NCBI GenBank assembly: GCA_004559845.1
Contig: SFWW01000054.1
Location: 1 to 18,427 of the forward strand
DNA length: 18,427 nt
Direction of reading: 5' to 3'
DNA from: a bacterium
Lineage (GTDB): Bacteria > Bacteroidota > Bacteroidia > Bacteroidales > Muribaculaceae
The notes beneath the pieces are model-generated. The model worked only from the letters and a program-made list of their open reading frames with translations, was not told where the DNA came from and did not search any database. Numbering within the stretch: position 1 is the first letter of the stretch; every line of letters starts with the position of its first letter. The position numbers and the translations under genes are program-made. Positions 6,741 to 14,405 of the stretch are shown here, piece after piece.

Positions 6741-7064
6741 ATGAACAAAAAAATGACTCAAGACGAGATTTACGAGGCAATCGCAAAACGCGTGAAAAAC
6801 GGAGGCCGCCTCAAACCAATTGCCGATGAAAACGGCAACCTTTCTGATGGCTTGAAAGTGGCGCGACTTGATTGTGGTGAAGGCAAAATCGCTTTAAAGA
6901 TTGGCACACTTGACGAAATTTGTAATGCTTTTGGTATGGACCGTCCGATATGTGATGATGTTATAGAGCATTTGGTTAGAGTAAAGTTAGATTGTGGCGA
7001 GGCATTTACAATCAAAGACAAGTTGGAGGATTCATTGACCGACGAGAATGTGTTTCTGTTCTAA
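6741..7064 (+). CDS. Small hypothetical protein with internal LDCGE repeat
   Basis: This 107-residue soluble protein has no signal peptide or membrane segment. I do not recognise the family. The peptide LDCGE occurs twice, at residues 43-47 and 83-87, each preceded by Val and Arg/Lys residues. This suggests a duplicated half or two matched metal-, ligand- or partner-binding loops. It is the first gene of a close plus-strand cluster: the next gene starts 13 bases after its stop, and a putative nuclease and phosphoesterase follow. A link to the nuclease (immunity, regulation or assembly) is only a guess from position. Confidence 0.75.
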   Translation: MNKKMTQDEIYEAIAKRVKNGGRLKPIADENGNLSDGLKVARLDCGEGKIALKIGTLDEICNAFGMDRPICDDVIEHLVRVKLDCGEAFTIKDKLEDSLTDENVFLF

Positions 7065-7077
7065 AAGACAAGAAATC

Positions 7078-7551
7078 ATGAAACGACAAGTCATCGCACA
7101 ATTGACAACGGCCGAGCGCCTCACCCTGCTGGAGCAAATCTTTGCTCCGCAGGGCGAATGCTCTCGTGTTGAATTTGCGTCCTGCACTTTGAGCGACATG
7201 GCTTTCATGTTCGACTTTGCGGATGCTAATTTAGTGAAAATAAAGTGGCCTAACGAGGAGTGCGAACTGGGCGAGATTATTGAACGCACCAAGCACCTTC
7301 TATCGCCCGAAGTGGAGCAGAAGTTCGGGCTGGGCATGCCTTATTTCATTCATGCTGTTTTGCCGCAAGAGCCTATTCTCGCACAAAAAGTAATCCACTG
7401 GCTCCAGTATGATGAACCAGTCGCAATGGAACACTTCGTAACCGCTGGCGACACCAATGACATCACCATTCGTGTCACCTTCATTAAAAACGAAATCGGC
7501 AACCGCATTGCCGATGAGATAGAGAAAACAAACAGAATTATAAATAATTAA
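7078..7551 (+). CDS. Hypothetical protein of the nuclease cluster
   Basis: This 157-residue protein has no signal peptide or membrane segment. The start at 7078 is chosen because an earlier ATG in frame (7048) would overlap the previous gene. The N-terminus looks helical (QLTTAERLTLLEQIFAPQGE). Later parts look alpha/beta, and the C-terminus is a charged helix (NRIADEIEKTNRIINN). No catalytic motif is evident and I recognise no family. GC content is moderate, clearly higher than in the next gene, which starts 14 bases after its stop. Order and spacing suggest co-transcription with the nuclease and phosphoesterase genes. Confidence 0.75.
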   Translation: MKRQVIAQLTTAERLTLLEQIFAPQGECSRVEFASCTLSDMAFMFDFADANLVKIKWPNEECELGEIIERTKHLLSPEVEQKFGLGMPYFIHAVLPQEPILAQKVIHWLQYDEPVAMEHFVTAGDTNDITIRVTFIKNEIGNRIADEIEKTNRIINN

Positions 7552-7565
7552 AAAACATATAGAAT

Positions 7566-8459
7566 ATGGAAAAAATGAATCTTAAAACCGCATTAAAAGC
7601 AGGATTTAAATGTAACGATAACGGCTACTTTAATTCTTTCTTAGATAATGTGTATGCAAACCAAATGGATTCGAAGTTTCAAAAGATGTTTAATAAAGGT
7701 TCCGGGAATGAACTCTATTCAAAAGCAGAAGCAATTCATTCTTCATCCATGTTAGCATACAATTTCTTTCATTGGATTGATGACGCCTCAGGTTTTGATT
7801 ACAATGGTATTAATTATACAAACGTATTTTTTGAGGTAAGGATGAAAACCCTAAAGAATAGTAATTCTCCTGCTAATATGGACATTGTTTTGTCTGACAA
7901 AGAACACAAGCATTTACTTTTTATTGAATCAAAATTTACTGAATATTGTGAAACAAAAAAATGGGATTTAAGTGACTCATATAAAAATGAAAATTCTTTT
8001 AACAATGATGTTAGATGGGATGAAATCATAAAAGAAATCAAAGACGCAGTGAAAAGCAGTAAATCATGTAAATACAAAGATGGAATTAAGCAATTAACAA
8101 CTCATTTATTTGGTATAGCCAATTTATGCAATGATAAAGCTCTGGCATGGTTTAATAAAAAAAACAATATACTACAGTTAGAAAAGCCATTTGATGTCAA
8201 GTTTATTAACCTTGTCTTTGAACCACAAAAAGAGAATTTTAATGACGAACACGATAACTTTGACAAGTATAGAACACTTTTGGAAAATGTGATCAAGATA
8301 GTTGACAACAAGATAAAGATGGAGAAGAAATCACTAAAAATTGAATTTTTAACCTATACCGATTTGTGGAACTTGATGAAAAATCAAATTGATAAAGATG
8401 ATTTGAAAGACTATTTGTGGCAGCGTTATATGCAATTTGCGGAGGGAGCTGAACGATGA
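7566..8459 (+). CDS. Putative PD-(D/E)XK restriction endonuclease-like protein
   Basis: In this 297-residue protein the core residues of a PD-(D/E)XK nuclease are visible: Glu90 in VFFEVR, Asp106 in ANMDIVL, and Glu121-x-Lys123 in LLFIESKFTEY. The segment before it (SSMLAYNFFHWI, about 60-71) and the ESKFTEY block resemble the PGN_0703-type putative restriction endonucleases of Bacteroidetes; that placement is from memory and needs a profile search. The gene is strikingly AT-rich (about 23% GC in a sampled 60-base line) and rich in Lys and Asn, unlike its GC-rich neighbours, a sign of recent transfer. The stop codon overlaps the next start as ATGA. No methyltransferase is seen nearby, which is unusual for a classical restriction enzyme. 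Confidence 0.8.
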   Translation: MEKMNLKTALKAGFKCNDNGYFNSFLDNVYANQMDSKFQKMFNKGSGNELYSKAEAIHSSSMLAYNFFHWIDDASGFDYNGINYTNVFFEVRMKTLKNSNSPANMDIVLSDKEHKHLLFIESKFTEYCETKKWDLSDSYKNENSFNNDVRWDEIIKEIKDAVKSSKSCKYKDGIKQLTTHLFGIANLCNDKALAWFNKKNNILQLEKPFDVKFINLVFEPQKENFNDEHDNFDKYRTLLENVIKIVDNKIKMEKKSLKIEFLTYTDLWNLMKNQIDKDDLKDYLWQRYMQFAEGAER

Positions 8460-9037
8460 CTATTCTTCACATCAGTGACACGCACGGGTTGCATGGCAGG
8501 CTGGGGGCATTGCCTCCAGCCGATGTGCTTGTGCATAGTGGCGACTTCACCCACAGCGGCACCGAACAAGAAGTGCTCAACTTTCTCAACTGGTTCATTG
8601 CGCTTGATTATCCCCACAAAATATTCGTAGGGGGCAACCACGACCTTTGCTTGTGGGATGCCGAAGGCATAGAGGATCTGCCTGCCAATGTGCACTTTCT
8701 GCAAGACCATGGCGTGACTATTGATGGCGTGAAGTTCTTCGGCTTGGGTTATAACCACCCCGAGAACCTTATTCCCAAAAGCGACCTGGATGTGCTCGTA
8801 ACCCACGAGCCACCGCTTGAAATACTCGACTACTCGTCGGGTACGCATTGGGGCAATCTGCCGTTGTGCAATAGTGTGGAAAATGCCAATCCCCTTTTGC
8901 ATCTCTTCGGGCATGCCCACGAGAGTTATGGCATCACCAATCACGACGGCATTATTTTCAGTAATGCTTCATTGCTTGATGACTACAATAAACTTGTCAA
9001 CTCACCACGACTCATCCAAGTGAGTTTGGACAAGTAA
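8456..9037 (+). CDS. Calcineurin-like metallophosphoesterase
   Basis: This 193-residue protein shows all metal-binding motifs of the calcineurin-like phosphoesterase fold in order: DTH (Asp8, His10), GDF (Asp30), GNHD (Asn61, His62), VTH (His117) and GHAH (His153, His155). The family hydrolyses phosphomonoesters or diesters with two metal ions; the ISDTHGLHG opening resembles the small MPPED-type proteins. The start ATG (8456) overlaps the nuclease stop as ATGA, which points to translational coupling. GC content is back to the high level of the core genome, unlike the nuclease, so the pair joins two sequences of different history. The substrate is unknown; it could be nucleotides or nucleic acid ends if it works with the nuclease. 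Confidence 0.93.
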   Translation: MTILHISDTHGLHGRLGALPPADVLVHSGDFTHSGTEQEVLNFLNWFIALDYPHKIFVGGNHDLCLWDAEGIEDLPANVHFLQDHGVTIDGVKFFGLGYNHPENLIPKSDLDVLVTHEPPLEILDYSSGTHWGNLPLCNSVENANPLLHLFGHAHESYGITNHDGIIFSNASLLDDYNKLVNSPRLIQVSLDK

Positions 9038-9054
9038 TAAGTGAGATTAAAGGA

Positions 9055-9091
9055 GGACAAGATTCACTCGCATTCGCTCGTGCATCTTGGA
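9055..9091. repeat. 37-bp direct repeat, copy 1
   Basis: Identical to 9184-9220. The ends of the unit (CAAGAT and ATCTTG) are complementary, so each copy can fold as an imperfect hairpin. The start of the unit, with the two bases before it (GAGGACAAGATTC, 9053-9065), equals 9376-9388 in the tRNA-Ser gene. Confidence 0.95.
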
Positions 9092-9183
9092 GCGCTCCCG
9101 CGGGGCCGCTGCCTTTGAGCAACCGATTGCTTGCGCAATCTTTCGGTTATTTTGTTATGCAGTTGCTCTTGAGCAAGCTCTGG

Positions 9184-9220
9184 GGACAAGATTCACTCGC
9201 ATTCGCTCGTGCATCTTGGA
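9184..9220. repeat. 37-bp direct repeat, copy 2
   Basis: A perfect second copy of 9055-9091 in the same orientation, 129 bases downstream. It also shares GGACAAGATTC with the tRNA-Ser gene. Confidence 0.95.
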
Positions 9221-9323
9221 TATGGGGAAGATGTTCAATCAAGGCCGCAACGGCACCCTGAGGGTGCAATCGTTTTCTTGCTGACGCCACCAACTGCAAG
9301 CAAGCTTGCGTTGGGGTATCAAC

Positions 9324-9356
9324 AAAAAAACGGTTGCGACTGTCGTCACAACCGTT
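9324..9356 (-). terminator. Intrinsic terminator of the tRNA-Ser transcript
   Basis: On the minus strand AACGGTTG...CAACCGTT form a strong stem, followed directly by seven T residues. It lies just downstream of the tRNA 3' end, in the right orientation to end its transcript. Confidence 0.85.
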
Positions 9357-9368
9357 GCGGTCTTGATT

Positions 9369-9458
9369 TGGCGGAGAGGACAAGATTCGAACTTGCGGTA
9401 GGATTACTCCTACGGCAGTTTAGCAAACTGCTGGTTTCAGCCACTCACCCACCTCTCC
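9369..9458 (-). tRNA. tRNA-Ser (anticodon GCT)
   Basis: The minus strand gives a 90-nt class II tRNA. The acceptor stem GGAGAGG pairs with CCTCTCC, followed by discriminator G and an encoded CCA. The D arm is GGTGAGTGGCTGAAACC. The anticodon arm GCAGT-TTGCTAA-ACTGC has anticodon GCT. A long variable arm (GTAGGAGTAATCCTAC) and a T arm with TTCGAAT follow. The long variable arm and GCT anticodon identify it as serine, reading AGC/AGU. The 3' end faces the accessory gene cluster. Confidence 0.96.
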
Positions 9459-9534
9459 AGTGCTTTGTGAAAAAAATTCTCACAATTTCACGATAATTAT
9501 TGCTGTATTATCCCTGCGGTATCTAAAAAAAGTG

Positions 9535-9542
9535 TAAATTTG
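9535..9542 (+). promoter_or_regulatory. Promoter -7 box for the mltG operon
   Basis: TAAATTTG, followed by C, matches TAnnTTTG, 25 bases upstream of the mltG ATG. A -33 element at the usual spacing is not clear. Confidence 0.6.
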
Positions 9543-9567
9543 CTTAGAATATAGTTTTTGCAAAAAA

Positions 9568-10617
9568 ATGACAAAGAAAAGAACATCAAGAAAGAAGAAA
9601 TCATCGAAGCCATCGCTCAAGAAATGGCTCATTATTGCCGGTGCAGTGGTGGTGGCTGTTGCGATTGGCATCGCGCCATTCCTTTTGCAGAAGGCTGGAA
9701 AGACCTCTTTTGTATATATCCCGAAGGGTTCGTCGATGGCGGCGCTTCACGATTCTATTGCCCATAGCACCGACGAGGCCTTTGCCTCAAAGGTGACGCT
9801 TTTGCTCCGCTTGAGCGGTATGAAGGTGGAGGGGCGGCATGGCGCGTTTAAAATCAAAGAGGGCGAATCGGCACTGAAGGTGGCATATATGCTACGCCGT
9901 GGTGAGCCGTCGGAGATGAAGTTTACCTTCAATAATGTGCGCACTTTGGAAGAATTTGCTCAGCGCGCCGGCAACAAATTCCAAGGGAGTAAGGCCGATT
10001 TTCTAAAAGCGCTTCGCGACCCTACAATTTGCAAAAAAGTCCAACATACCCCCACCAATATCGGCTGCATTTTGTTGGCTGACAGTTATCAGTTTTTCTG
10101 GGATGTGAGTCCGGAAAATTTGATTCAACACTTCGACAACTACTACAAGCAATTCTGGAACGACGAGCGCAAAGCCAAGGCCACAGCGCTGGGGCTCACG
10201 CCCGACGAGGTGGTGATTTTGGCTTCTATCGTGGAGGAAGAAACCGCCAAGCGCGATGAGCGTGGCAAGGTGGGCAGGCTCTATCTGAACCGATTGCAGA
10301 AAAATATGCGTTTGCAAGCCGACCCCACGGTGAAATACGCTATCGGCGATTTTTCCATTAAGCGCATCACGGAAAAAATGTGCGCTTTCGATTCGCCCTA
10401 CAACACCTATCGGGTGGCAGGCTTGCCCCCGGGTCCGATTCGATTGGTGGAAAAGCATACCATCGACGCCATTCTCGACAGCAAGCCACACAATTATATT
10501 TATATGTGTGCCAAGAGCGATTTCTCCGGCTACCACGATTTTGCTGCCGACTATGACACCCACATTGCCAATGCAAAAAGATATCAAGCAGAGCTGAATA
10601 AGCGAAACATTAAATAA
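9568..10617 (+). CDS. mltG: Endolytic murein transglycosylase MltG
   Basis: This 349-residue protein has a very basic cytoplasmic N-terminus (KKRTSRKKKSSK), one transmembrane segment (about 20-41) and a periplasmic YceG/MltG domain. The signature ILASIVEEETAKRDERGKVG (about 217-236) contains the catalytic Glu (Glu223 by comparison with the E. coli enzyme). LQADPTVKYAIG and YNTYRVAGLPPGPI are the other conserved blocks. MltG cuts nascent glycan strands next to the inner membrane and limits their length. The length is normal. It is the first gene of a likely four-gene operon with DUF2007, GNAT and S9 peptidase genes; the next ATG is 24 bases downstream. A promoter box lies at 9535-9542. Confidence 0.96.
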   Translation: MTKKRTSRKKKSSKPSLKKWLIIAGAVVVAVAIGIAPFLLQKAGKTSFVYIPKGSSMAALHDSIAHSTDEAFASKVTLLLRLSGMKVEGRHGAFKIKEGESALKVAYMLRRGEPSEMKFTFNNVRTLEEFAQRAGNKFQGSKADFLKALRDPTICKKVQHTPTNIGCILLADSYQFFWDVSPENLIQHFDNYYKQFWNDERKAKATALGLTPDEVVILASIVEEETAKRDERGKVGRLYLNRLQKNMRLQADPTVKYAIGDFSIKRITEKMCAFDSPYNTYRVAGLPPGPIRLVEKHTIDAILDSKPHNYIYMCAKSDFSGYHDFAADYDTHIANAKRYQAELNKRNIK

Positions 10618-10641
10618 CACCAACCAAAATTATTCTGAACG

Positions 10642-10881
10642 ATGAGCAACGAACGTGATTTAAAAGTGGTGGCTGAATTCGATAGCGAAATCGATGCCAG
10701 CATCGTGCAAGGTATGCTCAGTGCCAATGGCATTACCGCCGGCATTTTGGGCGACAACACTGCCAGCAATCTGCTCAGAGGCAGCGACAAAGGGCTTTGG
10801 AAGCTGGTGGTGAATCCGGAAGATTATGAGGAAGCACTCCAATTAATCAACACCCCTACCGAGAAGCAAGCTGATGAATAA
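10642..10881 (+). CDS. DUF2007 domain protein
   Basis: This 79-residue protein matches the DUF2007 pattern: LKVVAEFDSEIDASIVQGML at the start (residues 7-26), an ILGDN segment, and GLWKLVVNPEDYEEALQLI near the end. Members are small ferredoxin-like-fold proteins annotated as putative signal-transducing proteins, with no defined role. The first strand and helix (residues 7-30) often pair with the last strand in such folds. Its last eight bases overlap the start of the GNAT gene, so the two are probably translated in a coupled way within the mltG operon. Confidence 0.88.
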   Translation: MSNERDLKVVAEFDSEIDASIVQGMLSANGITAGILGDNTASNLLRGSDKGLWKLVVNPEDYEEALQLINTPTEKQADE

Positions 10882-11431
10882 TCGCTTGCAAGTGGCTCTT
10901 GCTCAACAAAGCGACGCCCCCGCCATTTGGAATATTTTGCAGGCGGAAATTGAGGTGATGCGCCATGCCGGACGCAACCAGTGGCAAAACGGCTATCCCA
11001 ATCCGCAAACGGTGGCTTCCGACATTGAAAAAGGGCAAGGTAGGGTGCTATGGTTTGGCACTGAGGTGGTGGGATATTGCGCGCTCATCACCTCAGGCGA
11101 CCCTTGCTACGACCATATTTGGGATGGCAATTGGCTCACTTCAAGCCTCGCTGCCGATTGCCGCTATGCTGTGGTGCACCGCATCGGCATCCACCCACAG
11201 CACACCGGAAAAGGATTTGCTGCGGCTTTTTTGCAAATGCTGATGGCTGAGGCGGCAGGCATAGGGTTTGAAAGTATGCGCATCGACACCAATTTCGACA
11301 ATGCTCAAATGCTCCACATCTTGCCCAAACTGGGTTTCACCCGCTGTGGCAAGGTGATGGTGAAAGATGGCGAAAGGCTTGCTTTTGAAAAATTGCTGAA
11401 TACTCCATCACAGAAAGAAAACAATACATAA
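10874..11431 (+). CDS. GNAT family N-acetyltransferase
   Basis: This 185-residue protein has GNAT features: an N-terminal domain with helices (SDAPAIWNILQAEIEVMRH), a central strand with GTEVVGYCAL, and the acetyl-CoA-binding motif HRIGIHPQHTGKGFAAAFLQ (about 102-121) with the Q-x-x-G-x-G core. This is followed by the NFDNAQMLHILPKLGF block. The substrate cannot be told from sequence. The start ATG overlaps the end of the DUF2007 gene by eight bases, and the S9 peptidase gene follows after 14 bases, so it is an internal gene of the operon. Confidence 0.9.
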   Translation: MNNRLQVALAQQSDAPAIWNILQAEIEVMRHAGRNQWQNGYPNPQTVASDIEKGQGRVLWFGTEVVGYCALITSGDPCYDHIWDGNWLTSSLAADCRYAVVHRIGIHPQHTGKGFAAAFLQMLMAEAAGIGFESMRIDTNFDNAQMLHILPKLGFTRCGKVMVKDGERLAFEKLLNTPSQKENNT

Positions 11432-11445
11432 CAATTATAACACTT

Positions 11446-13539
11446 ATGAACAAATTTATTTTCTCCCTTATAGCCCTGGCGGCTTTATCACCCTCGGGCT
11501 ATGCCAAACGAGCTTTCACCATCCAAGATGCGTATCGCACCATTGGGGTAGGCTCTCTATCGCTGAGCGCCGACGGAAAAACGCTCTCATTCAACGTCAC
11601 CACCCAAGACCTCAAAAACCATTCCTCTTCCACCACCATCCATTTGATGCCCCTTTCCCCAAAAGGAACCCCCACCTCCACCCCTATGATGGACGATAAA
11701 TGCAGCAATGCACAATGGTCGGCAGATGGCAAGTGGATTTACTACGATGCCACCGGCACCATCACCGATGCAGATGGCAAAGAAGTGAAATTGCCACAAG
11801 TGTGGCGCCGCCATATTGCCTCCGGCAAAACGGAACAAGTCACCGATTTTCCGCTTGGGGTGAGCGGGGCTGTGTTGAGTCCCGACGGCAACCTGCTGGC
11901 ATTTGCCACAGAGGTGTATCCCGATTTAGGCGCCGATGGCAAAGCCAATGCCGAACGCCGGAAGAAGAAAACCGAAGGACCGGTGCAAGGACACATTGCC
12001 GACAAACTGCTCTATCGCCATTGGAGCGACTATGCCGATGGCCGCTACAGCCATGTGCTGGTGTATGATATTGCCAAGCACACTTACACCGACGTGACCC
12101 CCGGAGAATTTTCCGCACCCACTTGGGGCAATACCCCCGGATTTGCCTTCTCGCCCGACAGCAAAGAAATTTGCTTTATCAGCAACCACACCGACCATCC
12201 CGAAGCCAACACCAATGCCGACCTCTTTGTGGTGCCGGTCACCGGTGGCGAAGCCAAGTGCATCACCGCCGACAATGAGGCTTGGGACGGCTCTCCGCAA
12301 TATTCGCCCAACGGCCGCTACATTGCCTATCGCTTTCAGAAAGTGCCCGGTCATGAGAGCGACCGCTTCCGCTTGGCGCTCTACAACCGTGCCACCGGCG
12401 AAAAAACCGTGCTCACCGAAGATATCGACAATTGGGTGAACGACGATTTCGTGTGGACCCCCGACAGCAAAAGCATCTATTTCGGCGTGCAAGAACACGG
12501 TTTGGTGCCCATCTTTAAGGTGGACATTGCCACCGGCAAACACGCCAAAGTGCTCCCCGACCGCGCCGTGTCGAATTTCTGCGTAGGCACCGACGGCTAT
12601 CTCTACTACACCTACTCCACCACCGGAAAGCCCACCGCACTCTATCGCAGCAAAGCCGGCGGCAAGTCGGAACAGCAACTCTCCTTCTTCAACCAAGCAT
12701 TGGAAGAAGAAGTGGATATCCGACCGTCGGAAGCCATGTGGGTGGAAGGTGCCGATGGCGCTATGATAGAAGTGTGGGTGGTGAAGCCTCACAATTTCGA
12801 CCCCAACAAAAAATATCCGCTCGTGGTGAATGTGCACGGCGGACCGCAAATGCAATGGATGGACTCATTCCGCGCCGATTGGCAAGTGTATCCCGGTGCC
12901 GGCTATGTGGTGGCATATCCCAACCCACACGGCTCCACCGGCTACGGACAAGAATTCACCACCAGCATTTCCGGCGATTGGGGTGGCAAACCCTATGAAG
13001 ATGTGATAAAGGTGACCGAAGCACTCGCCAAACTCCCCTATGTGGATGCCGAACGCATGGGCGCTATGGGATGGAGTTATGGCGGCTATTTCATGAATTG
13101 GCTCCAAGGACAAAAGCATCCGTTTAAGTGCTTGGCATCGATGATGGGACTCTATGACCTACGCTCCATGTGGGGCGCTACCGAAGAACTTTGGTTCCCT
13201 AACTACGACCTCAAGGGGCAGCCATGGAACTCCGAACTCTACAAAAAATGGTCGCCTTCGGAATATGTAGCCAATTTCAAGACACCGACGCTCATCATCA
13301 CCGGCGAACGCGACTACCGCGTGAGTTACACCCAGAGTCTCCAGTATTTCAGTGTGCTCCAAACCCTCGGCATTCCTTCACGCCTCATCGTGTTTAGCAA
13401 CGATGGCCACTGGCCGAGCAGCCTCAACTCCATGCCCGTGTACTACAATGCCCACCTGGAATGGTTCCACACCTACCTTGGCGGCGATCCGGCTCCATGG
13501 GACACCCACAAAATGATGAACAACGAGGTGGACTACTAA
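11446..13539 (+). CDS. Secreted S9 family peptidase (DPP5-like)
   Basis: This 697-residue protein has an N-terminal signal peptide (ending about SPSGYA, residue 20) for periplasmic export. A beta-propeller region follows, with repeated WD40/TolB-like blades (for example SADGKWIYYD, SPDGNLLAFATE, SPDSKEICFISN, SPNGRYIAYRF). The C-terminal alpha/beta hydrolase domain (about 440-697) has GWSYGGY with nucleophile Ser544, Asp623 in GERDYRV and His655 in NDGHWP. Architecture and length match periplasmic dipeptidyl-peptidase 5-type enzymes of Porphyromonas and relatives, which remove dipeptides from imported oligopeptides for amino-acid-based growth. Exact specificity is inferred from the family. 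It ends the mltG operon and is followed by a long hairpin. Confidence 0.93.
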   Translation: MNKFIFSLIALAALSPSGYAKRAFTIQDAYRTIGVGSLSLSADGKTLSFNVTTQDLKNHSSSTTIHLMPLSPKGTPTSTPMMDDKCSNAQWSADGKWIYYDATGTITDADGKEVKLPQVWRRHIASGKTEQVTDFPLGVSGAVLSPDGNLLAFATEVYPDLGADGKANAERRKKKTEGPVQGHIADKLLYRHWSDYADGRYSHVLVYDIAKHTYTDVTPGEFSAPTWGNTPGFAFSPDSKEICFISNHTDHPEANTNADLFVVPVTGGEAKCITADNEAWDGSPQYSPNGRYIAYRFQKVPGHESDRFRLALYNRATGEKTVLTEDIDNWVNDDFVWTPDSKSIYFGVQEHGLVPIFKVDIATGKHAKVLPDRAVSNFCVGTDGYLYYTYSTTGKPTALYRSKAGGKSEQQLSFFNQALEEEVDIRPSEAMWVEGADGAMIEVWVVKPHNFDPNKKYPLVVNVHGGPQMQWMDSFRADWQVYPGAGYVVAYPNPHGSTGYGQEFTTSISGDWGGKPYEDVIKVTEALAKLPYVDAERMGAMGWSYGGYFMNWLQGQKHPFKCLASMMGLYDLRSMWGATEELWFPNYDLKGQPWNSELYKKWSPSEYVANFKTPTLIITGERDYRVSYTQSLQYFSVLQTLGIPSRLIVFSNDGHWPSSLNSMPVYYNAHLEWFHTYLGGDPAPWDTHKMMNNEVDY

Positions 13540-13565
13540 TTCCCCCTCCCTCTGCCCCGCTAACG

Positions 13566-13607
13566 CTTTAGCCCACTCTCAATGGCTTGATTGAGGGTGG
13601 GCTAAAG
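13566..13607. terminator. Long hairpin between convergent genes, likely bidirectional terminator
   Basis: CTTTAGCCCACTCTCAAT (13566-13583) pairs with ATTGAGGGTGGGCTAAAG (13590-13607) over 18 bases with only one G-U wobble, around a 6-base loop. It lies between the S9 peptidase stop and the xth stop on the other strand. No long T run follows on either strand, so it may act as an RNA-end stabiliser rather than a classical terminator. Confidence 0.75.
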
Positions 13608-13652
13608 AGAATTGCCACCACCGTCGCCGACGGCGCAACGGGTGCGGGGATA

Positions 13653-14405
13653 TTATTTCAGTACCAGTTCCACGGGGCAGTGGTCGGAGCCGTAGATTTC
13701 GTTGTGGATACTTGCAGACTGCATTTTGTCGGCGAGGCGGTTGCTCACCAGGAAGTAATCGATGCGCCACCCGGCGTTCTTTTCGCGTGCGCGGAAGCGA
13801 TAACTCCACCACGAATAGGCGTCGGTGAGGTCGGGGAAGAAGTGACGGAAACTATCGGTGAAACCGGCATCGAGCAGGGTGGTCATTTTCTCGCGTTCTT
13901 CGTCGGTGAAACCGGCATTTTTGCGATTGGTTTTCGGATTTTTTAAGTCAATTTCCCGGTGTGCCACATTCAAATCGCCGCACACAATCACCGGTTTTTT
14001 GGCATCGAGCGCCAGCAGATAGGCGCGGAAATCGTCTTCCCACGTCATGCGGTAGTCGAGTCGACGCAAGCCATCTTGGCTATTGGGCGTGTAGCACGTC
14101 ACCAAGTAAAAGTCGGGCATTTCCAAGGTAATCACACGTCCTTCGTGGTCGTGCTCATCCACCCCAATGCCATACGCCACACTCAGCGGCGTGTGTTTGG
14201 TGTAGATAGCCGTGCCGCTATAGCCCTTTTTCTCGGCAAAGTTCCAATACGATTGATAGCCCTCAAATTCCAAATCCAACTGTCCGGCTTGCATTTTAGT
14301 TTCTTGCAAGCAGAAAAAGTCGGCATCAAGCGAAGCGAAAATCTCGGCAAAACCCTTGCCTACCACGGCGCGCAAGCCGTTCACATTCCAGGAAATCAGT
14401 TTCAT
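13653..14405 (-). CDS. xth: Exodeoxyribonuclease III
   Basis: This 250-residue cytoplasmic DNA repair enzyme belongs to the exonuclease III/AP endonuclease family, which cuts 5' of abasic sites and trims 3' ends in base excision repair. All signature residues are present: WNVNGLRA (Asn7), LQETK (Glu35), CYTPNS (Tyr105), GDLNVAH (Asp144, Asn146), RIDYFLVS (Asp216) and GSDHCPV (Asp241, His242). The length is normal. The ATG (14405) overlaps the stop codon of the upstream two-TM protein gene as ATGA, so they form an operon with translational coupling. The gene is convergent with the S9 peptidase gene, separated by the hairpin at 13566-13607. Confidence 0.97.
   Translation of the reverse strand: MKLISWNVNGLRAVVGKGFAEIFASLDADFFCLQETKMQAGQLDLEFEGYQSYWNFAEKKGYSGTAIYTKHTPLSVAYGIGVDEHDHEGRVITLEMPDFYLVTCYTPNSQDGLRRLDYRMTWEDDFRAYLLALDAKKPVIVCGDLNVAHREIDLKNPKTNRKNAGFTDEEREKMTTLLDAGFTDSFRHFFPDLTDAYSWWSYRFRAREKNAGWRIDYFLVSNRLADKMQSASIHNEIYGSDHCPVELVLK

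Larger units (their letters stand above)
9038..9323. other. Gene-free, hairpin-rich intergenic region
   Basis: There is no gene. It holds a 37-bp direct repeat (9055-9091, 9184-9220) and several hairpins: AACCGA...TCGGTT with an inner GATTGC/GCAATC (9121-9148), a TTGCTC/GAGCAA hairpin near 9165-9180, and GCACCC-TGA-GGGTGC (9253-9267). The last is followed by a T-rich stretch and may be a weak terminator for the phosphoesterase operon. Confidence 0.7.

Noticed and set aside
10003..10623. 206-codon open frame on the minus strand
   Set aside because: It is antisense to mltG, which has its catalytic signature; no recognisable domain in the antisense product.
11926..12855. 309-codon open frame on the minus strand
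   Set aside because: It lies antisense inside the DPP5-like peptidase gene, which has a signal peptide, propeller blades and a full catalytic triad. The antisense product has no family features and reflects GC-rich codon use.
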